Assembly: GCA_963693635.1 (NCBI GenBank)
Contig: CAVOBC010000032.1
Span: 1 to 20,911, forward strand
Direction: 5' to 3'
Source of the DNA: CAVOBC01 sp963693635
GTDB lineage: Bacteria; Pseudomonadota; Gammaproteobacteria; Pseudomonadales; Azotimanducaceae
Length of the DNA stretch: 20,911 bases
Shown here: positions 15,500 to 20,911 of the stretch, piece after piece
Layout: every line of letters starts with the position of its first letter
Position numbering within the stretch: position 1 is the stretch's first letter
The notes under the pieces: model-generated
Database searches by the model: none
Told to the model about the DNA's origin: nothing
The model's input: the letters and a program-made list of their open reading frames with translations, nothing else
Made by a program: the position numbers and the translations under genes

Positions 15500-16900
15500 A
15501 TGGGGAATATAGGCAGCGAATCCAACCCACTGCGCGTGGCGATCATAGGTTCCGGTCCGGCGGGCTTTTACACGGTCAGCAACTTTCTTAAGCACAAGGG
15601 TCTGCATGTCAGCATGGACATGTATGATCGCCTGCCGACGCCGTTCGGCCTCGTGCGAGCAGGCGTTGCCCCTGACCACCAGAAGGACAAATCAGTGACG
15701 CGGGCCTATGACAAGAGCGCCCGGAATCCGAATTTCCGATTCTTTGGCAACGTCAAGTATGGCGAGCACATCCACATGGATGACCTGAAGTCGCACTACC
15801 ATCAGGTCATCTTTACGACGGGCGCACAGGTCGATCGAAATCTTGGCATTCCTGGCGAGGACCTCGGGGGCAGTCATTCGGCCACCGATTTCGTTGCCTG
15901 GTACAACGGCCATCCGGACTTTGCGGACCTTGACTTCGACTTGAGTCAGGAGAGCGTAGCGATTGTCGGCATCGGCAATGTGGCAATTGACGTCGCGCGC
16001 ATTCTGGGCAAGACCGTCTCGGAGTTGGCTGAAACCGACATGGCTGATCATGCGCTTGAGGCGCTGCGTGACAGCAAGGTTAAGAATGTCTATGTGCTTG
16101 GCCGGCGCGGACCTGCGCAGGCAGCGTTCACACCACCCGAGATCAAGGAAATGGGCGAGCTTGAGGACGCGGATGTCGTTGTCTCTTCTGAGGACGCGAT
16201 GCTCGACCCCGCGTCTGCCGCCGAGATGGAAGCGAGCTCGGACCGCAACGTCACCAAGAACGTAGCGTTTGTTCAAGAGTATTCAGAGCGCAGCCTGACT
16301 GGCAAGAGTCGAACTGTGACGTTTCGCTTTCTGGTGTCCCCCACTGAGCTCGTTGGCGATGACAGCGGCAAGGTGACCGCTATTCGCCTCGCGAAGAATG
16401 AGGCTTACCAGGACGAAGATGGCTCCATTCGGGCGCGGGCAACCGGTGAGGTCGAGGAGATTCCTGTCGGGCTCGTGTTCCGATCAGTCGGTTATCGCGG
16501 GGTCGCGCTGCCGGAGGTTCCGTTCCATGAGCGTTGGGGCAGCATTGAGAATGCGCTCGGCCGTGTCACCACGTCAGATGGCGATCCGGTGACGGGTCTT
16601 TATGCGGCGGGTTGGATAAAGCGGGGCCCGACCGGTGTCATCGGCACGAACAAGACCTGCGCCCAGGAAACGGTCAATTGTATGGTCGAGGACCTGGAAG
16701 CGGGCAAACACTTCACGCCGACGGCGCCGTCTGTCGATGCGGCAGAGGCTCTCGTGCTGTCGCGCCAACCGGACCGGATCTCCTATTCGGACTGGCAAGC
16801 GATTGATGCCGAAGAACTGCGCCTTGGCGGGGAGCAGTCGCGTCCGCGGGTCAAATTCACCCGCGTCGCAAAGATGCTGGACCAGCTCGGGCGAGGCTGA
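15500..16900 (+). CDS. NADPH-ferredoxin reductase, adrenodoxin-reductase (FprA) type
   Basis: A protein of 466 residues, typical of the FprA/adrenodoxin reductase family. It moves electrons between NADPH and ferredoxin through FAD in the cytoplasm. The FAD-binding motif is GSGPAGFY (17-24), followed by the family block LPTPFGLVRAGVAPDH (45-60). The NADP-binding motif is VGIGNVAIDVARIL (156-169), with the arginine pair GRR (201-203) to bind the 2'-phosphate. GWIKRGPTGVIGTNK (371-385) is the conserved C-terminal signature of both cofactor sites. The start is fixed by GGAGG 5 bases upstream. No ferredoxin or cytochrome P450 gene is adjacent, so its partner is unknown. Confidence 0.95.
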   Translation: MGNIGSESNPLRVAIIGSGPAGFYTVSNFLKHKGLHVSMDMYDRLPTPFGLVRAGVAPDHQKDKSVTRAYDKSARNPNFRFFGNVKYGEHIHMDDLKSHYHQVIFTTGAQVDRNLGIPGEDLGGSHSATDFVAWYNGHPDFADLDFDLSQESVAIVGIGNVAIDVARILGKTVSELAETDMADHALEALRDSKVKNVYVLGRRGPAQAAFTPPEIKEMGELEDADVVVSSEDAMLDPASAAEMEASSDRNVTKNVAFVQEYSERSLTGKSRTVTFRFLVSPTELVGDDSGKVTAIRLAKNEAYQDEDGSIRARATGEVEEIPVGLVFRSVGYRGVALPEVPFHERWGSIENALGRVTTSDGDPVTGLYAAGWIKRGPTGVIGTNKTCAQETVNCMVEDLEAGKHFTPTAPSVDAAEALVLSRQPDRISYSDWQAIDAEELRLGGEQSRPRVKFTRVAKMLDQLGRG

Positions 16901-17075
16901 AGCCGCTCTATTCTTGCTCTTTGCTTGTCACACCTTCTATCTGAGCGGCCGTTCTTCTGCTTTTGTGCGCGGGAGCCAGCGAAAAGATTGAGGGCCGCCG
17001 TGCGGGCAGGTCCTCGGCATTGCGCGCCCGGCGACAAGGACATTGGCGGTTACAAGATATTCCGGGGATGCGGGC
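16901..17075. other. 175-base spacer between reductase and MATE genes
   Basis: No gene, hairpin or clear promoter is recognised. A TTG at 17043 in frame with the MATE gene has AAGGA only 2-3 bases before it, too close to be a good start. GGGGA at 17064-17068 lies 7 bases before the ATG at 17076 and is preferred. Confidence 0.4.
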
Positions 17076-18428
17076 ATGCAGGATCTGACATCAGGTAGCA
17101 TCCCTGCCCAACTCACGCGGCTGACCGTGCCGATGTTTCTGGGGATCGCATCGATGATCCTGGCGTCGATGGTCGAGACCGTCTTCATCGGTGTGCTTGG
17201 TGCCAGCGAACTCGCTGCGTTCAGTTTTACCTTTCCCCTCGTTATGGGACTGTCGAGCATCTCGATGGGACTCGGCATCGGTGCATCATCGCTGATCGCG
17301 CGTGCACAGGGGGCTGGCGACAAGGACCGGGTGCGCTTGCTGGCAACCCACGCCATGATCCTGACCGGCTTTTTGGTCGCTGTGCTGACAGCGGCTGCAT
17401 ACCTCTTTCAACATCACCTCTTCGATGCGATGGGAGCCACGCCCGATATCATACCGCTGGTTGACGGCTATATGAATATCTGGGTGCTCGGGTTGCCGCT
17501 CTTCACACTGCCGATGGTCGCGAGCACGATCCTGCGGTCGGTCGGCAACGCGCGGTTGCCGGGTTTGATCATGACGAGCACGTCGGCTATCGGCATCGTC
17601 ATTGCGCCACTGCTCATCTTCGGTCTGTTGGGTCTGCCGGAGTACGGTCTGTTTGGTTCTGCGATCACCCATGTGGTGATTGGCGTTTATCGCGCCACTT
17701 TTATGGGCTGGGTGCTGATTCGAACCGAGCGACTGATCGTGTTTGACGGGCGGGCGGTCCGGGGTGTGGTGGCATCTGCCCGCGAGATCCTGCGGATCGC
17801 TTTGCCGTCAATGCTGAGCCAACTCATCGCGCCGGTGTCGATGGGCATCATCCTAGCGCTCCTTGCGGCCCATGGTGCCGAGGTGGTCGCGGGCTTTGGC
17901 ATCACGTCCCGCATCGAGATGTTGCTGATGATGGTGATGATGGCGCTTTCCTCCAGCGTTGGTCCCTTCGTCGGTCAAAACTGGGGTGCGGGGAAAACCG
18001 AGCGAATTCACGAGGGCCTGGCCGTTAGCTATCGCTTCTGTCTCGTCTGGGGCCTCGTGTGTCTGGCACTGCTCGGCGGCTTTGGCGACAACCTGGTCGC
18101 CCTCGTCAACGACGACGCTGCCCTGGTTGAATCAGCGGGCTGGTACCTCACCATCGTCCCCGTGAGTTTCGGTGTGCTCGGAGTGGGCATGATCTCTGCG
18201 TCGGTGTTTACGGCGCTTGGCAAACCGCTGCCGCCGATGATCATGTCGCTCATGCGCATGCTGGTCGTATATGTGCCGCTCGCCCTCTGGTTTGACAGCC
18301 TGTGGGGCTACATCGGCATCTTCATAGCGACACTGGTGGCCAATGTCGTGATGGGACTCACGGCATTTTTCTGGGGTCGGCACTTGCTCGCGCAAGTGGA
18401 ATCCGGTGCGGTTGTGGTTGGACGTTAA
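17076..18428 (+). CDS. MATE family multidrug / cation-coupled efflux transporter
   Basis: A protein of 450 residues from the ATG at 17076, opening with MQDLTSGSIPAQLTRLTVPM, the standard MATE N-terminus. About 12 membrane helices are arranged as two similar halves. Characteristic pieces are MVETVFIGVLGASELAAFSF in helix 1-2, ARAQGAGDKDR in the first half and VGQNWGAGKTERI in the second (the paired 'GQ..GA' loops). MATE pumps exchange Na+ or H+ for drugs, dyes or metabolites across the inner membrane. TTG 17043 is an alternative start adding 11 residues. It may be transcribed with the upstream reductase (175 bases) or alone. No local regulator is present. Confidence 0.93.
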   Translation: MQDLTSGSIPAQLTRLTVPMFLGIASMILASMVETVFIGVLGASELAAFSFTFPLVMGLSSISMGLGIGASSLIARAQGAGDKDRVRLLATHAMILTGFLVAVLTAAAYLFQHHLFDAMGATPDIIPLVDGYMNIWVLGLPLFTLPMVASTILRSVGNARLPGLIMTSTSAIGIVIAPLLIFGLLGLPEYGLFGSAITHVVIGVYRATFMGWVLIRTERLIVFDGRAVRGVVASAREILRIALPSMLSQLIAPVSMGIILALLAAHGAEVVAGFGITSRIEMLLMMVMMALSSSVGPFVGQNWGAGKTERIHEGLAVSYRFCLVWGLVCLALLGGFGDNLVALVNDDAALVESAGWYLTIVPVSFGVLGVGMISASVFTALGKPLPPMIMSLMRMLVVYVPLALWFDSLWGYIGIFIATLVANVVMGLTAFFWGRHLLAQVESGAVVVGR

Positions 18429-18731
18429 CGTGGTCGTGTCATGCGTTAGCGCGGCCTGACGGCTCCAGGGATAGGTGAGCGCGGGCAGTTGGCTCGTTAG
18501 TTCTTGTCCCAAAATTGTCTTCCTGACAATTCCTGGACGTCGGTTTGCAAGCAGATCTCGCATGCCCTTTGCAGAAAAGAGGCTTGCAGAAAATGGCGGT
18601 GCGTCCCTACACCGCACGCTAGTGCGAGCGCCAGAACGGAGTTATGGGACAGGACCTCGTTGGATTCCGGGCAGATTTGGCTCAGTCACCTATATTTTAG
18701 TCACTGACCTTGTTGGCTGCCCGCGGCCCCT
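18429..18731. other. 303-base spacer with a dyad, no gene
   Basis: No gene is supported. A perfect 7-bp dyad AATTGTC-TTCCT-GACAATT lies at 18513-18531. Following a coding end, it could be a weak terminator or an operator. Near the kinase start, TATATT at 18691-18696 sits between two GTCAC copies (18685-18689, 18700-18704) and is a possible -10 box, but no good -35 element is at the right distance. Confidence 0.4.
18513..18531. promoter_or_regulatory. Inverted repeat AATTGTC-N5-GACAATT
   Basis: The arms are perfect over 7 bases with a 5-base centre, about 85 bases after the MATE stop and 200 before the kinase start. No U-run follows, so an operator or a weak stem are both possible. Confidence 0.35.
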
Positions 18732-19586
18732 ATGATGTTCTCCACCGTCGCCCGGCGTTTGCCAATTCCGTCGTTGCGCGGGATCGATCCCCGCGTCCGC
18801 TACCTGGTATTTCTGGCTGCTTGTGCTGGCCTGACGACGCCTGCGGGCATCGCCCGGTTGGTGCTCGAGAACGAAAGTGCGGTCATTCAGGCGACTCGCT
18901 GGTCGATGACTGTCACGTTCATTGTTGGCGCACTGTTGCTGCGAAAAGGCAGTCTGCTGGTATGGCATCGGGACCCCGTCATGTTCACGGCGATCATGGT
19001 GACCCTGGTGCACATGATCAACTACCTGTACCACTCAGGGCTCGACATCAATGGGTTGCTTGGCGGCGAGGTCGTGTTGATCCTGGCGGCAGTGGCGATG
19101 GCTCACCGGAACTGGCTCGCGGCGACCATGGTTGCCTATGTTATCGGATACAGCGTCGTCGCCTGGGTGATTCCAGAACCCGTGGTCTCGCCCATCACCT
19201 TTACGCTGGTCACGTTGCCGCTTGGTCTCATCTTGTATCAGGTAAGCAGCGGCCTGATCCACGCGAGTGAAAGCCTCGCCTTGAAGGACGTGCTGCTCAG
19301 CCAGTCCCAGAGTCTCGCGAGTGTCGGGGGCTGGGAACTGGATCTCAAACCACGGTTCATCACGATGTCGGCCACCGGGCGCGAGATACTTGGCATTCAG
19401 GACGAATCGACCTATACGGGTGTACACGACTATTTCACACAAGAAGCCGATTACATTCAGTGCGCTGAGGCGGTGCGAGTCGCCGAGGCGACGGGCGGCA
19501 ACTTATTTGGGCGCGCTGCCGGAGTGACGTGCTACCTGTACTTGGCAAATGTGTGGGTGTCTTTTCGGATATCACGGACCAGATAG
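18732..19586 (+). pseudogene. Hybrid sensor kinase, N-terminal part: six-TM sensor plus start of PAS domain
   Basis: This is the first part of a broken gene. Residues of about 25-180 form roughly six membrane helices (YLVFLAACAGLTTPAGIARL, then TFIVGALLL, then VVLILAAVAMAH) with short loops, an uncharacterised MASE-like sensor. A PAS domain starts at QSQSLASVGGWELDL, passes ATGREILGIQDE and reaches AEAVRVAEATGG near 19499. From there the frame gives unrelated sequence (NLFGRAAGVTCYLY) to TGA 19584-19586, while the normal end of PAS continues in another frame. The start is ATG 18732 (or 18735), with no visible ribosome site. The kinase itself is listed next. Confidence 0.75.
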
Positions 19587-20911
19587 AGCGAGAGGCGATC
19601 CTGCGCGACGCATGCGATCAGGCGGAAGAAGCCGCGCGGGCACGGCCCCGATTCCTTGCGAACATGAGCCACGAGATTCGCACGCCCATGGGCGGCGTCA
19701 TTGGCGTGACGTCGTTGTTGCTCGACAGCGACCTGCGTGATCAGGATCGGGACCACGTTGAGGTGATTCGTGCAAGTGGCGAATCCCTGCTCTCGATCAT
19801 CAATCAGATTCTGGACTTTTCGAAGTACGAGGGCGGCTTTGTGGAACTGGAGTCAGCGCCGTTTGAATTGGAACAGACGGTCTCCGAGGTCCTCGACGTG
19901 GTCGCGAGCATGGCCGAGAACAAGGGCCTCAAGCTCTACCTGGATATGGATCCACTGCCGCTCGCGGTGGTGACTGGTGATAGTGCGAAGCTTCGGCAGG
20001 TACTCATCAATCTGCTGTCGAATGCGGTCAAGTTCACGAACGATGGCTGCGTGACCGTGCGGGTTGAACCCGGCACAAAGCAACGTGACGATGCAGGGGC
20101 AACGCGGCTTAACGTTCGTATCGGCATCATCGACACCGGCATCGGCATTCAGGCGAGCGCCCTCGGTCGCCTGTTTGACCCCTTCATTCAGGAAGACGCA
20201 TCCACTACCCGCAAGTTCGGCGGCACTGGCCTTGGGCTTGCGATCTCACGCGAAATTGTCCTCGCGATGGGCGGCGAGATGTGGGTATCGAGTGCACCTG
20301 ACGAAGGCTCTGAGTTTGTCTTCACGCTACCGCTGCGATGTGACGCACTTCCAGCGTTGAGTACGCAAGCCTGCGAACCGGTTGCCTCTGCGATGCCGCG
20401 CCGTCTTGCGGCATTTGGCGGCCAAGTGACGGTCGATGTTGTTACCGACGACCAGGTTCTGTTTAACATCCTGGTGCGTCAGTTCGCGCGTTGGGGCGCC
20501 GACGCGCGGCGCATCGAGCCCGCGAACGCCCTGGCCGCTGCCGCGCCGAATGTTCTTGTCGATCTCAGCGTCTGCTCGCTTGCGGGTTCGCCGCTCACGC
20601 GTCATGACATGGCTCGCCCGGATCAACGCGTCGTTGGTCTCGCGCCTATTTCGCAACTGGGGACAAACCCTGGCATTCAGCTTCTGCGCATGCCGGTGCG
20701 GCCCGGCGAACTGTTCCGCGCGCTGGAGTCGCCCGCTGAGAGACGAGCAGGCGAGCCCTCGCCAGTTGCGGCGCCATCGGACGGGGAAGCCGTCACCCGC
20801 CTGCGGGTGCTGCTTGCCGAGGACAACCTCGTCAAGCAAAAGGTGGCTTTGCAGATGATGAGCCGTCTCGACTGTGATGCGGTGCTGCTGAGGACGGGCG
20901 GGTTGCGGTCG
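19469..20911 (+). pseudogene. Hybrid sensor kinase, C-terminal part: end of PAS, HisKA, HATPase, receivers (3' end outside window)
   Basis: This frame is open from 19469 to the window end. It reads LIWARCRSDV and VGVFSDITDQIERE (end of PAS), then ANMSHEIRTPMGGVIG with the phospho-accepting His. The ATPase boxes follow: LRQVLINLLSNAVKFT (N), IIDTGIGI (G1), LFDPFIQED (F) and GGTGLGLAIS (G2). About 110 residues (20400-20740) look like a worn receiver (VLVDLSVCS where the Asp should be). A canonical receiver then begins LRVLLAEDNLVKQKVA near 20800. The kinase would phosphorylate itself and relay to receivers in the cytoplasm. No start codon fits it independently, so it belongs to the upstream sensor part through a frameshift near 19490. 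A further shift near 20880 is discussed in the findings. Confidence 0.82.

Noticed and set aside
13930..15591. Long frames on both strands across the HEAT-repeat gene
   Set aside because: They are antisense or out-of-frame shadows of a hydrophobic coding gene; none shows conserved domains.
1..20911. CRISPR array, prophage, integron or complete insertion sequence
   Set aside because: No regularly spaced repeats, phage structural genes, integrase or paired terminal repeats were seen.

Overview
The window looks like about 21 kb of chromosome from a GC-rich, probably free-living gammaproteobacterium. The evidence is a mutY-yggX gene pair followed by a tRNA-Phe with an encoded CCA and a sigma70-type promoter, together with FprA-type ferredoxin reductase, MATE and hybrid histidine kinase genes typical of aquatic Proteobacteria. 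No plasmid, phage, CRISPR or rRNA genes are visible. Species cannot be named from the sequence.

Left part (1-7368). The window opens inside an MlrC/M81 metallopeptidase gene (+). Two minus-strand genes follow: a tandem ABM-fold protein and a phytanoyl-CoA-dioxygenase-like Fe(II)/2-oxoglutarate oxygenase. The oxygenase is divergent from two overlapping plus-strand genes encoding the halves of an ABC exporter. A perfect 18-bp palindrome lies between the divergent genes and may be a shared operator. The first exporter half is cut by one in-frame TAG. The oxygenase plus exporter could form an oxidise-and-export unit, but this is inference from layout only.

Decayed stretch (7369-10082). This holds an intact nitroreductase flanked by relics: a frameshifted minus-strand membrane protein, a start-less plus-strand C-terminal fragment, a possible minus-strand transposase scrap, and a voltage-gated K+ channel with a frameshift right after its selectivity filter.

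Housekeeping block on the minus strand (10239-15317). In transcription order it holds a large membrane transporter-like protein with a HEAT-repeat tail, a single-domain cyclic-nucleotide-binding protein, mutY, yggX and, from its own promoter, tRNA-Phe(GAA). The four protein genes are closely spaced and probably co-transcribed. The membrane/HEAT protein followed by a free cNMP-binding protein is the least understood part.

Right part (15500-20911, plus strand). This holds an adrenodoxin-reductase-type NADPH-ferredoxin reductase, a MATE efflux pump, and a hybrid sensor kinase that runs off the window. The kinase is broken: its membrane/PAS part and its kinase part are in different frames, and the receiver domain appears to shift frame again within the last 35 bases.

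At least four genes here carry a stop or frameshift in an otherwise well conserved sequence. This is either real gene decay or base errors in the assembly, and read-level checks would separate the two.
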